DNA from: Tenrec ecaudatus
Lineage: Eukaryota > Chordata > Mammalia > Afrosoricida > Tenrecidae
Direction of reading: 5' to 3'
Assembly (NCBI RefSeq): GCF_050624435.1
Contig: NC_134546.1
Span: 12,733,001-12,797,000, forward strand
Length of the DNA stretch: 64,000 bases
The number at the start of each line of letters is the position of its first letter. Position 1 is the stretch's first letter. The notes beneath the pieces are model-generated. The model was not told where the DNA came from. It ran no database searches and saw only the letters and a program-made list of their open reading frames with translations. Made by a program: the position numbers and the translations under genes. Positions 33,420 through 46,432 of this stretch are shown in pieces.

Positions 33420-34960
33420 TGATGGAAAAGAAATGAGTTGAAAGCAGAAATAAAAAATCAAAGTTTACACAGCCTGGAGTGAGGAAGCATGCCGGCAAAC
33501 AGTGCAGCAGGGGAAGACAAACCCTCTGTCGTGGGGAGAGCCAGCAATGGCTTCCCGGAGAAATGGGTTTTGAAACTTGGCTTTGAAGATGGAGGGTTCC
33601 TGCTCTCTGGACTGAAGGAAGAACAGTAAGTGCTTAGCCAAGCTGACATGTCCATCCATAAATCTGCTCCCCATCCCTTTAGTTGAGTGGAAATCTGTCC
33701 TTTCTGCTCTGCCCTGACTCTTGGCTGCCTCTTCTACGCAACCTGACAGTCCTTGAATGTTCTCCTGGGGCGTCTGAGTGAGCCAGAGCTCAGCGGGCGG
33801 AGCCACATTCCCAGCGTGGGTGGTGTGGCTCATGGGAGGGGGGAAGGGAGTATTTTTCCAAGAAGGTAGTGAGGTCAATTGCATTGGAGGGTGGATGAAC
33901 TACCTCCACGAAAGCAAAGGAAAGGAACAAGATGAAATGTTGCTCTTTCTCTTGTGTCTGCATACACACCACCAACACCTCTGAGCCAATTAACCTGCTC
34001 TGGGTCTCTCGGCAGGCTTCCTACCAGTCAAACCTCCCTGAACATAATAGCAAATGGGAGCTTGCCCTTGTCTCTTCCTGTCAATACTATTTTAAAGTTT
34101 AGCTGCCCATTCATAATATCTTCATTTTTAGTCATCTAGGTGAGAGCAGAAAAGTGAACCCATTGGACCAGGGAAACTGAAGCAAATAATTGAGGGAGCA
34201 GCAAAGATATCCTTGGCTGGCAGGGTGATGCCACCGGAACCCACACCGGGACCCAGAGCCATCGCATTCTCCCAACCACCAACACCCTCCTCTCTCAACT
34301 TGTGTGTATCTCTGGTATCCTAAATAAACAAGAGGTTCTTGGCAGGGCTGTTGGGAGCTGAGGAGTATTTCTATTTCAGTCCATCTCCACAGACAGCTTC
34401 CTTCTATGGCTTCTTGCTGACAGGGCCTTTCTGTATATTCTGGGTTCAGGTTAGCCCAGATGAAGGACGTCTTGAGCTTGGAAATGACAGGCCAGACATG
34501 CCTTGGGGTGGAAGAGAAAGGGGACACACATGGGTGGGAGGAGAGGAAAGGGGGTGTTGATTCTAACAAAAACAGGCCATTTGAGTTGTGGTCTGGCCCC
34601 CTTCTCCTCCTGGACCTGCAATCTAAGGCTTGACTTGGCTTCGCAGATAGACCAAGTGGAAACCAGCTCACTGGGGGCAGGTTTTAAAACAGACTCAAAT
34701 TCAGACAGATCAGCACAAAGCAGAATTCACTTTGGCAGGTTCACCTGGTCAACTTGTTCCGTAAAGGTCTAAAAACACCAGCACTTCAGAACGTCATGGG
34801 AGCCACTTTTCAACAAACAACGCGTTTTGTCTCCTACTGTTGACATTAACCATAGCAAAATGCTATCGTTTGCTGAATATTAGTTGTTTATTCACGTCTC
34901 TTTTCTCTCCTGTGACTTGGTTTGGGGTAAGGTCTTGGATCTCTTTGCACCATGCTATAG
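33420..34960. other. No gene or clear repeat seen
   Basis: GC-moderate unique sequence. Frames at 33465-33884 and 34132-34671 (both minus) have no known motif and overlap opposing frames of similar length, so they are not called. Confidence 0.45.
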
Positions 34961-34964
34961 TAGT

Positions 34965-34991
<27 letters not shown>
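34965..34991. repeat. (CT)n microsatellite
   Basis: About 13 CT units ending just upstream of the SPIN element's target site. Confidence 0.9.
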
Positions 34992-34995
<4 letters not shown>

Positions 34996-35003
34996 TTCTA
35001 ATT

Positions 35004-35194
35004 CAGTGGTTCTCAACCTTACTAATGCTACAACCCTTTAATACAGTTCCTCTGTTGTAGTGATCCCCAACTATGAAATTATTTTTGTTGCTAATTCATA
35101 ACTGTAATTTTGCTACTGTTATGAATCAGGCAACCCATAGGAAAGGGTCAATTGACCCCCACAGGGGTCGTGACCCGCAGGTTGAGAACTGATG
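35004..35194 (+). mobile_element. SPIN-type non-autonomous hAT transposon
   Basis: 191 bp with hAT-type ends: CAGTGGTTCTCAACC at 35004 and GGTTGAGAACTGATG at 35180-35194, inverted repeats with two changes. Internal landmarks 'accctttaatacagttcct', 'attcataactgtaattttg', 'ctactgttatgaatc' and 'ggggtcgtgacccgcaggt' match the SPIN non-autonomous consensus as I know it. Flanks are TTCTAATT (34996-35003) and CTCTAATT (35195-35202), an 8-bp duplication with one mismatch that fits the NTCTAGAN preference of this family. It encodes nothing. The central part is shortened. Confidence 0.9.
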
Positions 35195-35204
35195 CTCTAA
35201 TTGA

Positions 35205-35975
35205 ATACTAATTTATTAAGCAGGGTATCATATAGACTAGACACTCACCACTAGCCTTGTTTTCATGGACATCCCAAACTAAAGAATAAAAAAATTTGAT
35301 GGGTTTGGAAAGAACCCTATCCACTACTATCTGAACACCCTGTCTGGGCATATGAAGTACCTGATTTTCAGCCTCAGGAACTGCCATCTGAGGGGCATGC
35401 ATTCGGTACCACAGTCTGGTGGTATCTCATGCTGTCTTCCCATCAGTCTGGGATAAATTGTGTGTGTCAAGTTTGGCGAACGTGGGTGAGTTAAATGGAG
35501 CTGTTAGCTGTCTATTCAACATATTTATCTGTTTCATTGCCTATTCTAGGATGTCTTTGTGATCATTATATAGGGAATCACAGATAATAGGCCATTTGGA
35601 ATCTTACTTCAATTAAAACTTAATCCGTACATGTCAATAACAGTGTTTTATTACAGAAGGTTACAAATGAAGGCAGGGTCCTTTGTGAAAATGTAAGAAT
35701 CGGAAGTGGCCCAAACCTGTTCCAAAATAATATGCTCCACAGTGTCTTGTCAACATTTGTCATTATGATAAATTTATGGTTATATATTGATATCCTGTGC
35801 AAGTGGACCAAGTCATATGATTTAATACAGAACAAAATCACATAAAATTATTCACCTTGCCATTTTAAATACATTCACATTTATTGGTTTTTATATTATA
35901 TGACAGAATATATTATTGGCTGAAAGATGGTTATATTTTATAAAATTAAGAGTCCAAGCTATCATCGAATAAAAC
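35205..35975. other. No gene or clear repeat seen
   Basis: AT-rich unique sequence with short frames only. Confidence 0.45.
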
Positions 35976-36045
35976 TCACAATTGATGTATGTATGGATTG
36001 GGGTAAGAGTTGTATGAGCCCCTAATAAAATGATTTTAAAAGAAC
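35976..36045 (+). mobile_element. Short L1 3' end (copy G)
   Basis: 'attgatgtatgtatggattg', 'gggtaagagttgtatgagc' and 'cccctaataaaatgatttt' form the last 65 bp of the L1 3' UTR with its AATAAA signal. This is an extreme 5' truncation. Confidence 0.8.
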
Positions 36046-36890
36046 TCATTCTTGCTGTGCAAAGGGACACTAACAATTCTAGAAACTATAAAATAATGGA
36101 AAGGGTATGTTGGTAGGAGGAGTTAGTGGCTGACAGAGAAGAAGAGATTGAAGTAACAAGCAATTAAACCACAGGAGTCTAGATGTGTTACATTATTGTA
36201 TCCCAAGTAAACCAGTTCACTAGAATCAGTGTTTGGTGAAGATGGTGGCTAGGTTGATGAAATGTCCTCATTTTCTACCCATTTAAAAAATAGCATCACT
36301 GATGTTCAAGACGTTCTCTTGAGTTTATTCATGAGAAGATTATTTTGTAATTTTTAGCATCTATTTCTCCTTCCCTTTGTTAAAAGTGCCCCAATTTTGG
36401 TATGAGTTTCTGTATCTCCATCATGAACCCCAGGGGCTCAGTGTAAGCAGCCCTCATCTCCACCCAAAGAAATCTTTCTGATTAGCATTCCATCCCTAGA
36501 CCACAATAATTGGTTCAAGATGATCATGTGACCTTATTTTCCCAGGAAACTCTAGGAGACATTTGTTTAGGATTTCTGAGCAAGAATTTCCTCAGCCATC
36601 TGTAGAAATTACCTGGAGATTTTCTCTCTTCCTTTTGAGTGGTGTTCAATGTGACTATAGGACCAAGAATTATTGACGCTACTTGCAGGTCATGAGAAGC
36701 AGAACCTCTAAACAGTTATATCATTGAAAGAACTGTAGAAACCAGAACTAACCCATATTAACACATGCTTGAATCATATTATCCCACTTTGTCTACAAAC
36801 TATTGAACTCCATGAGTCAATAAAGTTCCTTCACCATCTGAATCAAATAAGTCAACTTGAACTGTTTACTATGTATTGACACCACATTCT
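36046..36890. other. Unassigned sequence, possible old repeat
   Basis: No gene seen. The stretch 36420-36700 ('gattagcattccatccctag', 'ggttcaagatgatcatgtga') has the feel of an ancient eutherian LTR/DNA repeat, but I cannot assign it. Confidence 0.35.
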
Positions 36891-36894
36891 AACT

Positions 36895-37035
36895 AGTAAT
36901 ACATAGCATTTATTGTACCGCTACCACATGAACCAATCACTATTGCAAACGTTTTATTTCATGTTCACAACATTCCTTTGAGGTCAGTACTCTTATCATC
37001 CCCATTCCTAAAAGGAATTTCACTCATATCCAAGT
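36895..37035 (-). repeat. MIR remnant
   Basis: 'ttttatttcatgttcacaac', 'attcctttgaggtcagtac' and 'tcttatcatccccattccta' are the reverse complement of the MIR 3' half. Confidence 0.6.
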
Positions 37036-37044
37036 GTGGTAGAT

Positions 37045-37530
37045 ACCTAACCTGATGTCAATTTGAGGATTAAGAGTATAAAAGCGGAGTCTAGCCTGTC
37101 AATCCGGAGATAGCCAATAAGACCTCTCTGTGGGCATGGCCTTCTCCTGAGGATTCTGGGACCTGCTGATTTTCCTCCTTGGAGACGGGAGACACTTTGT
37201 CTCTCTGCTGACTCCCTGAGAGACATCCCTGAGAAGAAGTCACATGGACCTACCCTGATGCAGCCTTGGAAGCTGGAGAAGCTAAGTGGAGACCCCTGCC
37301 AGCACTTTCTGCCCACTGGCCTAGGATCACACTGCACTCAGCATCATTGCATGTGTTTAGTGAGTCTGAAGAGGATTTTATATATTGGTATTTGACTAAT
37401 ATTGGTCTTATGGACTTGATATGGACTGGGTTGGGGCATTTTCTCAACATTCAACTGCTCTTGTATATAAAATTCTTTCTTATACACATATGCATGTTTA
37501 TGACTTTGTTTCTCTAGTCTACCCAGACTA
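37045..37530 (-). mobile_element. LTR-like interspersed repeat, minus copy
   Basis: Reverse complement of the repeat at 54918-55462. One end is 'tctctagtctacccagacta' (37510-37530). Between are 'ggcattttctcaacattcaa', 'ctggagaagctaagtggaga' and 'gactccctgagagacatccc'. The other end is 'tggtagatacctaacctgat' (37038-37057). Nearly full length, about 490 bp. Class uncertain. Confidence 0.7.
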
Positions 37531-37877
37531 GAAACTTGTATGAAAACTTGCAAAAATACCAAGCTTTAATTGAGTTAAAACCCACGTCCAAGTGAGGCGG
37601 TATAAATCCCGATTCCATACTCGTAACCAGCAACCTGGTATCTCATCCCTCTCTTGCCACTGGGCAAGATTATATCAAAATATCCTACGGATCTTTGTCC
37701 TAAAGATCCCTGTAGAGGGAACATCAGCATATAGTACTGATCATTGGCAATATGCTCTGTTCAATGTTGTAAATCCTTCTTACAAACAAAAAATGCCAAG
37801 CAATCATACTCACTACCACTGAGTTAATTCCACACTCATTATGTTTCTGAGCCTATGAATGTATAGGATCATGTTTA

Positions 37878-37972
37878 TAGCCTCATCTATCTCCTGTGGA
37901 GTGGCTGGTGGCTTGAACCACTGACTTTGTGGTTAGCAGCCTAACCCTTTTCCCACAGCACCACAGGGCTGT
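37878..37972 (-). mobile_element. AfroSINE 5' half, minus strand
   Basis: 'gagtggctggtggcttgaac' and 'gactttgtggttagcagcct', then 'cagcaccacagggctgt', are the reverse complement of box B, box A and head. Confidence 0.75.
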
Positions 37973-38059
37973 TTGGCAATGCCTAATTCATCCACTCACC
38001 ATTATTCAACAAGTATATGGGCAGGCATAAAATTTTTGTGGGAAAATTCCATTATTTTT

Positions 38060-38215
38060 ATTATTTTCCAAGAAATTTTTGATGCCTATTCATACACTGA
38101 AAAGCTACTGTATGTCAGACACCGTTCTAAATACCAAAGATACGGCCCCACTCTCGTGGAATTTACATCTACTGTGGATACAGGTACTAAGTTTTATAAT
38201 GCATAAATAAAGAAA
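38060..38215 (+). repeat. L2-like remnant
   Basis: 'aaagctactgtatgtcagac', 'accgttctaaataccaaaga' and 'cactctcgtggaatttacat' follow the 3'-end layout of ancient L2-type repeats. Confidence 0.5.
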
Positions 38216-38229
38216 AAGCTCAGTGTCCA

Positions 38230-40205
38230 GTAAGAAACATTAAAAAGGATGGTTACTATAGGAATACTGAATGTGAATTCATATGTATAACTCAGTGAAA
38301 TTTTCCAAGGGCAAAGCATGGGAGACAAGATGCTGGCAGGTGAAGAATCATCTCATTCTAATCCACAAGCACACATCACAAGTTCAAACAGATCAGTGAC
38401 ATCATACCCCTTAATATGTTCTCTGACTCTGTCACATACAAGTGTGGGAGTCAAGAAAAGGAGAATTCTCACATGGCATAAAGAACATCGTAGAAGACTG
38501 AAGCCAATCTACGAGGCAATTATCATGGCAAGAGGCCCACAAACAATCTGTTGTCTTCATTGAAGCCTATGCTAGGGAACCCAATATCAGAAGTTAACAA
38601 CCAGTGCCACCAGCTACCAGACTAACCTGGCCAGGAGCTAAGAGAAATAGGAGAAACCTGGGGTGGAGAGATTGCCAAGTCTGTGTTGTCCAGGGAAAAT
38701 AGTAAAAAGCAAGGCAGTAGGCGACACTAAATTCAGTCTGATTTTGAGCAGGGAAATGCATGTACTTCGGATTCCTTTCACTACCAGGATCAGGGCACTT
38801 GTAACTAATCCTCTTGGAAATTGTTGCCATCGGTAGAACTTTAGGATAAGTCCTTCCTGGAAAAGTTTTGGGTTCTGATTAAATGCCAATGATGGGTGAG
38901 CTGAAAGGTGTTCTACCTTGGGTCACACTGCTTGTGTTGAGCAACGATTAATAAGGACAAATGAGTAAATGACTTTCAAACAAACAGCTTATTAGTACGT
39001 AGAACAGACTGTCTATGTCTTTGAATCTTGCTATGTCATTGCTGTGCACATTCAGAGAGATTAATCATAATAGTGATAATTACTAACAGATTATTCAACA
39101 AGATTCATAAAACCATTAGTGAAGCCTTGTTAGTTCTCTTCCAATTAACCATATATTTGACACACTTGCATATTCAAACCATGACTTTACAAACAAGGTA
39201 TTATAGCAGCTTCTACCCAGTAACTGGTCACAAAGCCACCATGAGACCACTGGAATTTGTCAAAATGGTCAGTGTCATCCCTTCTCAGACCCTCCTAGGA
39301 AGCCTGAGCATCCCACTGGTCCCCTTACATCCGTGAGGAATGAGGCTTGGTAGCTACCACAACCTCTGTGTCTTTTTCTCAGACCAAAAAAAAAAAAAAA
39401 AAGTAGTTTGAAAGACTACAAAGCATGTTGAACCACCCATTTAAATTGGCTGCCTCACCCATCATAAAAATTAACCTTTTTGTGCCCAAGGGCTATTTAC
39501 CCTGACCTACATAAGTCACAGACTTGAGTAATAACTCTGGGCTCTCACCAACCAGCTCTAAGCTGCCACCACACATTTGCTTACAAAGTAAGTTTGTGTT
39601 TTCTTTAACCTTTTCCTTTTTCTCCCATTTTCTACCCCCCACCCCCACCCCACCCCAAGTTACCTGTAAGCAGCCTTTTCAATCCACAGTGTGCCCTCAG
39701 TTTGGAAGAAAATTGACCTAAATGCAGGGACGAAGGAAGAAAAGTCTCTGGGCAATGGTCAGATTAATCGAGAAAAGGCAGGGAAAGGTGCTTTTGGGTA
39801 GGTAGAGTTCAGGGGCTACGGAAGTTTTGGCTCTCCCGACCCTGGGGGCTGAATAACAGGGGGCGTGCAACCTAGAGCAGAGATGACTAAAGAGTAAATC
39901 ACCCTCACGATGATGCCCAGCTTCCCCGATTCTCTTTCCCACCCTGCCCCTCTTCCTCTGTCACACGCATCTTAAGCTGTAAAACATCCCTTGTTTTGAC
40001 AAGGAGTGAGATAGAGATAGGAAGGATTGCACATTCACCATCCAGCTACCCAGACTCACTGCAGTGGATGCGAGCTCAGGAAGCCAGCTTGACCCAGCTC
40101 TGTGCCTTTGCCTCCATCCCCATCAGTGGATTTGGTGCTATTCCACAGCTTCTGAGAAAAGCAGAAGTCATCAATTAATTGGAGGGGCAGAATGAGCCTT
40201 GAAAA
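38230..40205. other. No gene or clear repeat seen
   Basis: Mostly unique, with poly-A (17 A) at 39386-39402 and a CCCCACCCC run at about 39635-39655. The block 38930-39150 is AT-rich with TTAATCATAATAGTGATAAT-type cores and could be another conserved non-coding element. Confidence 0.4.
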
Positions 40206-40211
40206 AGAAGG

Positions 40212-40425
40212 GCTCCTGGGTTCTGGCATCTGATGGCCTGTGTTCAAATCTTGACACCATCACTTCCTAACTCTTGGACCGTGGGCCAATCAACCAGCCT
40301 CACTAGGCCTATCTTAAAATGGTTATGATAAGGGTGCCTACCACCAAGAGTCCTTGTAAATGTCCAATGGAATAATACTTTTTAAAGGGCTAGGCCAGAA
40401 ATAATTCATTTGAACTCGCCATTAT
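40212..40425 (+). repeat. MIR remnant, nearly complete
   Basis: 'gtgttcaaatcttgacacca', 'tcacttcctaactcttggac', 'cctatcttaaaatggttatg' and 'aaagggctaggccagaaata' are MIR landmarks in order: tRNA-derived part, core, 3' end. Confidence 0.7.
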
Positions 40426-40702
40426 TCCAAAGAAATAGCACAGGGCTCTGTGCTAAGAATGCCACATGCCAGCTTGCTCTCAGAGCAATGGCAAAATCGA
40501 ACTACACTTGTCCTCCCTGCTCCTGCCCAGTGGGCTCCTTTATTACACAAAGCCCCCTCTTCGAAGTGCCCGAATCACTAAATTATGATTTCAGCCTATG
40601 AACCGAGGATAAACTTGTACACTACTACTTTGACCATCAATTGATTAGGTCCCTTCTCCAATAGGGTTACGAGGTCTCCATGGGCTAAGATGTTAAATTC
40701 AA

Positions 40703-40740
40703 CCTCTATTCCCTCTATTCCCTCTGATCCCTCTATTCCC
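40703..40740. repeat. 9-bp minisatellite (CTCTATTCC)x4
   Basis: Four tandem units, the third with CTCTGATCC. Confidence 0.85.
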
Positions 40741-41089
40741 AAATTGGTTCCCAACTTGCGTTGTACAGATTCCACGAAAAATCTCTTGCCACATTGTGTT
40801 ACAATGATCTGTTTTCATGTCTCTGCACCTGAATTCTCTTTGAGAGTAGAAACTGAGTCTTATGGATAATTGTATTTCTAATGCCTTAAGTGATCCCTAC
40901 AGTACTACAGGCATCAAATCAATGTCGATTGAGTGAATACAGAAATAAGCACGAAGCAAGTACAATAATCTCGTAAGACACATTCCTTAGGATATTCGTA
41001 TGGGTGACTCTTCTGCATCCTGATGGCTTGGCAGGGGGCAGCTTGAGAATCTTGGGGATAAGCACGCAAAAGGACTGTCCCTGTCTATG

Positions 41090-41212
41090 AGTATCTCTTT
41101 CCTTCCACATCTCTCCACTCTTTCCATTCTTTACTCTCCTTTCTTTTTCATTTTCATTCCTTCTCATTTCTTTTCTCTCCTTCCTTTCCTCCTCCTCCTC
41201 CTCCTTCTTCTT
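41090..41212. repeat. Polypyrimidine tract
   Basis: Over 120 bp almost free of purines on the plus strand, ending in (CCT)n/(CTT)n. 40740-43740 is otherwise unassigned: it shows only short frames and no convincing repeat or gene apart from the old-L1-like piece at 43312-43400. Confidence 0.7.
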
Positions 41213-43311
41213 TGGGGGTATGCGTGTAGGTGTGTATACATGCCCCTTACTTTTTCGGAAAATCGAGTTTCCCTGAGAAGATGGGTTTGTACACTGTGGC
41301 TCCAGAGTCCTATGTGGCTCTTCTGGGACGTCCATGTGGCTCTGAAGTAAAACTGAAAGAAAAAAAAAATTTAAAGGATATCATTCAGACAATGGTGATT
41401 TCATTTGTTTGCAAAAATATATTTATATATTTATGGACCTTGAATCATTTTTAAGCTGTCATGAAGGACAAGATTGGCTCTCTGGTCTCAAAAGTTTGCC
41501 AATCTCTGCCCTATAAGATATCTTGGTTGGAGAAGGTAAGGGGACTAGCTTCGGTACCTCACATCTGCCACCCTTCACTTTTTCTAATGCCAAAGGATTT
41601 TCTCTTATGCTCTGACTCACCAATGCGTGGAAGTTCACAGGCCCTGCGATCTGACTGGGTTGTTTACTAGGGCTGTCATGTTCCAAGGCCATTTTTCTGG
41701 CCACGAAAATTTCTTTTAGGCCAGGCAACGTGGGAGCACGCATGTTTGCATGGAACATGCAACAGGTTTGGGGTTATTTTCCTCAAAATTATGTACAAGA
41801 GCTTTGTTTCTTTGGTCAACCTAGTTGCCTGGCATGTGTTGATTTCCTATTCAAAGCAGGTGGAACAACTTTAGCCTTTTCTCTCAATCATCTTACCAAG
41901 CCTGTGCCCAACCCCACACTTCAAATGCCTGTCGGGAAGTCAGCAACATGGTGGCACTAGTGTTTTGTTTGGCTTTGTCTTCTCCAAAGTGATCTTGAAC
42001 TTTCGAAGGATGGCCAAAGGAGATGTTTGAAGGGATGGCACTCCTTAAGCTGCATACATCTCCCCACTGCCAATGAGGCTGGCAGGAGTAGCTCATGAAT
42101 CACAATAAGAAAATAAAGCTGTGTCTTCTCCAGGCTGTTACTGGCTAGCATGACTCACGCTCTGCAAGGAATGTTTTGAAAAGGGATACCTAGGCTTAGG
42201 TACACCTGGCACACCTCTGACCCTTCTCCTGCCACTCCCCAGCACCATGCAGCGTCTTCACTAGGCCCCGAACTCTGGTGACATTTCTGGGTCCCCTTTG
42301 TCTCATACAGTTGTGCCTTTTGAGCCATTCCCTGGGGAATGATTCCGCTTGACCCATGACCCTGTCAACAATGAAAAGAAGCTGCATACATTTGACATGT
42401 GTCCACAGATCCTGTCCAGGCAGGGGACCAAGGACCATTGAACCCAGACCTGTCATTCACCTAGGAGGTCCATTTTCTTTTTCACATGTGACATTACTTT
42501 TACATGACTATAAACGGTCACTTGTCTATATATGGTAACAGATAAAAAGCAAAGGGAAATCAGACCAACTTAAACCTGATTCCTATTGTTGGACCCTATT
42601 GTCTTTGAGACACCATGCATTCACCTTCTGTCTTGTGAGCAACAATAAATTATCTTCTACATCTCACAACCACATTGCATTGTTCCTAAACAGTGTTAAC
42701 TGCTCCATGTAAACATTTAAAAGCCTGTACTATTCTTTGTAACCCTGTTTTGACAAATCTTCATTATCTATGAAATTCAAAAGAATAAGGAAAAGATTAG
42801 AGTGAACCAATAGTCTCTCACAATGAGAGGCCTTGTGTAGATAACACTCCAAATCTCAAATTTAATTTTAGGACAACATTGATTACGTCTGAGGCAGGAA
42901 AAGACAAGAGAGAGACAAACACACTTCACCCAGATGAGGGAGACCAGAAGCATTAGATCACATGGCGTCCATGGGTTGTCAAAAATTGGTGATATAAAAA
43001 GGGCATGGGAGGGCAAAGGAGACTCACAAAATGCTTGACTGGCAGCAGGTCAATACACAGTCCCAGGCGAGATTACTGAAGCAGCAACAGGACTGTGATT
43101 GGAACACATCCATGATGTTAGAGAGGAGAGATTACAAGATTGATTCCGGGCCCTCTGAGCAAAGCAGTCAGCATATGACTCATGAACCCAGGACCCAAGC
43201 ACCCCAGTTTCCATTAAGGGCACACCCAGGCAAGTCCCTAAGGACTGTTCTGCTTCTCTCTGGACCTGCTGAGGGAGGGCCAGTAATCCACTCTCCTATG
43301 TGCTCTGCCTG

Positions 43312-43400
43312 AAGACAAAGCTCTTCACGCTGTGGTTAATGGTCAGAAGAAATTCAATGGAGGTTGAATTAATGTGGAGATTTACGATGTGCATTTAGGG
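43312..43400 (-). mobile_element. Old L1 3'-UTR scrap
   Basis: 'ggtcagaagaaattcaatgg' and flanks match 49985-50030 of the older L1 fragment. Confidence 0.4.
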
Positions 43401-43424
43401 CTTACCCCATAAACCAGAGCCTTT

Positions 43425-43462
43425 GTGTGTGTGTGTATGTGTGTGTGTGTGGGGGGGGGGCA
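43425..43462. repeat. (GT)n / G-tract
   Basis: GT repeats with a GTATGT interruption, followed by a run of ten G. Confidence 0.9.
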
Positions 43463-43754
43463 AGCTTAGCGTTCAGATACTTGAGCTCAAATACAATGGG
43501 AAGCTTTCATTGTTCCGCTGTTAACTGAAAAGCTAGAGGTTTGCGTCTCCCCAGGGGCACTTCAGTAGAAAGGCCTACATGGTGACCTACTTCTGAAAAA
43601 CCCGTCTTTGAAAATCTTCCGGCTCCCGGCCCTACCCCAACATCCGTGGTGTTGCCTGAAATGAGAGGTGACCCCATGACAACTGGCTTGGGAGCTTTCC
43701 GTATCCAAGAGGGAGTGTAAAGTGCAGAGATGCACCTACAAGAAGCAAGAGACT

Positions 43755-43990
43755 TCCTAGGTGGGCATGTTCTCAGCAGAGACCGGTCCCTGGAAAAAGA
43801 CATCAAGCTTGGTAACACTGAGACAGCGGGAACAAAGGGAAGACCTTCAATCAGATGGATGGACACACTGGTTGCCACAGAATCGGCTCCAATCTTACGA
43901 CTGTGAAGATGCCATGGGACAGGGCAGTATTTTGTTTAGCTCTTGGCTCCAGGGCACCTGACAATACCTCCGGGTGGCAGAAGATGAGAG
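43755..43990 (+). mobile_element. RTE 3' fragment
   Basis: 'agagaccggtccctggaaaa', 'agacatcaagcttggtaaca', 'gaagaccttcaatcagatgg' and 'tgccatgggacagggcagta' match the RTE C-terminus and 3' part. 5'-truncated, about 235 bp. Confidence 0.8.
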
Positions 43991-43994
43991 CCTG

Positions 43995-45025
43995 CTTCTC
44001 TTTTCTACATTGTCTGTCCCGATCCTCCTTTTAGGACTCATGCAGCAACTCACACAAGAAGCATCAAGAATTATGTGATGCTGAGCCATCCTGCTTGAAA
44101 AGCAACAAGAATAACTCTGTCGATTCGGGGAAAGCAAATGGTGGTCTGTAACATCAGGCACTAGACACTAAATTTCTAGTAATTCATTTTTAAAAAATCT
44201 AAAATAGAATCCATTAGGACTGGTAAGATATTGGTGAAAAAGGAGATGTAAATTATCCACACTTATGCTTAATATGCAAAACCTGATCACGTTTGGCATC
44301 AGGCCAACTACTATTAAAGTAATTATTTTTCATCAGCAGCACTTGGTGACATGAATACTCACATTTGTTGATTCACTGAGAAAAGCACTTTATATTGTAA
44401 ATAAAAAGGATGGAAATATGTATACATTTGGATTTTAGAGCAAATAATAACGATAGTCCTTGCTTTCCCTGCAGATCTTTTCTTTTGCAATGCATACATG
44501 CTTCCATGTGGCTCAGATGTGACCCCTGGTACATGTCAGTAACGTCAGGTGAGAGCTGAGTTTCAGATGCCATTTTTTAAATGGTAGTCAGTTCTATACT
44601 TAAAGAAGAATCAGGGAGCCAAAGGTTCTTGGTGATTCTTTTAAAGGTAACCGTGAGCGATATAGAAAATAGCTATTACAATGTACCCCAAGAACTGTCA
44701 TGAGGACCCCCAGACAGGACAAATCATGACTTTTTTCATGTCAGTTGGCCAGTCTCTGATGTGATTTGAAGGTAAAGCTGAGTCACCAGAGAGACAAGGG
44801 CCAGAGAGGCATTCCAGACAAGACAGAGGTCCATGCAGGGGGACCAAGGAAGCTGGGTCGTGTGTTCAGAGACAGAAAAGTTTGGCGATGGAAGGAGATG
44901 AGGCTTGAAAGTCAGCAGGCTGAAGATCTGGAAAGGCCTTCCACCCTAGGACAGACAATCGACTTCCCTGTGTAAGTCTGTGATTTGAGAACTTTTTTTT
45001 TTTAAACCTGTCACCATGGAGTAAG
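43995..45025. other. No gene or clear repeat seen
   Basis: Unique sequence. The block 44160-44350 is AT-rich with homeodomain-like cores (TTAAAGTAATTATTTTTCAT) but short. Confidence 0.4.
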
Positions 45026-45059
45026 TACAATGTGCATCCGAGTAGATGCAGCCTCCCTC

Positions 45060-45190
45060 TGTTGGATTCTCAGGGGTCGATTGTATTTATTTATTTATTC
45101 TGAAATAGATCATTGGGCCTCTCTTCTGAGGCAACCCTGGGTGGACTGCATGTTGTTTTTACTAACCTGCATGATAAGCATGACCGCTTT
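45060..45190 (-). mobile_element. SINE fragment, minus strand
   Basis: 'gggcctctcttctgaggcaa' and 'ccctgggtggactgcatgtt' resemble the reverse complement of an AfroSINE-type head. A TTTATTTATTTATT tract (about 45081) interrupts it. Confidence 0.5.
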
Positions 45191-46270
45191 GAAAAATTGC
45201 CCAAGCTTGCTTAAACCGTGTTTGTCAATATCCTCAGGGCCCTAGTCCACTCCCCGGTCCCACCCGCTGAAGCGAGCCATACCCTGTGGATCGAGGGCAG
45301 TGCCCAGAAACAAGTATTTGAACAAGCCAGTGTCACATCTCCTCCTCCACTCACCCTCCTCTGCGCAGGTTGTGCAGCGATGGTCCCTTGTTCAGATGCT
45401 CTCTCCTAATTAATGAGGAGCCCCTTTCAGACTTTGAACAGAGCTGTGATCACGTTGTTGGCAATCTAGAAAATGCACTGAAGGCCAAGACTGCAGCCAG
45501 AGAGAGCCGTTATGATGATCACGGAACCATGGCATTCGTGTTGAGGATGAGAAGAGAACAAAGCTCAGAGACTTTTGAAAGGAAACCTTGAGAAGATTGA
45601 CGACATGAACGGTTGCGATTGTTGTTAGCTGTCACCACACTGGTCCCACTCCTCACAGTCCTACGGAAGTGGTGGCCGAAAGAAACACCGCCTGACCCTG
45701 CACCATCTTCACAAGGGTGATTTTTGAGCCCATTGTCTCGATCACCTTGTCACTGCATCTCATTGAGGGGCTTCTTCTTGTTCATTGACTCTACTTCCCC
45801 AAGTGCGGGATCCATTCCCAAAGACTTGGCTCCCCTGCTACCATAGCCAAAGCACACGAGAAAGCATTGCCACACTCGCTTCTAAGTAGCCTCTGGCTGT
45901 GCTTCTGGCAAAACAAGAGTTCTTGGTTCTTCTGACAGTTCGTGGTACTTCCAATAGTCTTCCCCACACCATAATTCAAAGGTATCGATTCTTTGGCAGT
46001 CTTTCTTTTCCCTTGCCCAGCTTCCAAATGCATAGGAGGTGATGGAAAACACCATGGCTTGGGTCAGGCATACCTTAGCCCCCAAACTAACATCTTGGTC
46101 CTTTAACACATTAACGAGAACTTGGCAGCAGATTTGCCCAATGCAATATGTTATTTCATTTCTTGGTGGCTGGTTCCATGAATAATGATTCAAGTAAATG
46201 AAATTCTTGATAAATTCAGTCTTTTCCACATTTACCACCTGATCCAAAGTTAAAGATTTTTTTTTTACAT

Positions 46271-46382
46271 TGAGTTCTAATCCATACTGACACACACACA
46301 CACACATATATATATGAGTTCTAATCCATACTGACACACACACACACACATATATATATATATCAGTTTTTATATATATATC

Positions 46383-46432
<50 letters not shown>

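Noticed and set aside
33465-34671. Minus-strand frames of 139 and 179 codons as exons
   Set aside because: No recognisable domain, no convincing splice pairs, overlapping frames of similar size on the other strand.
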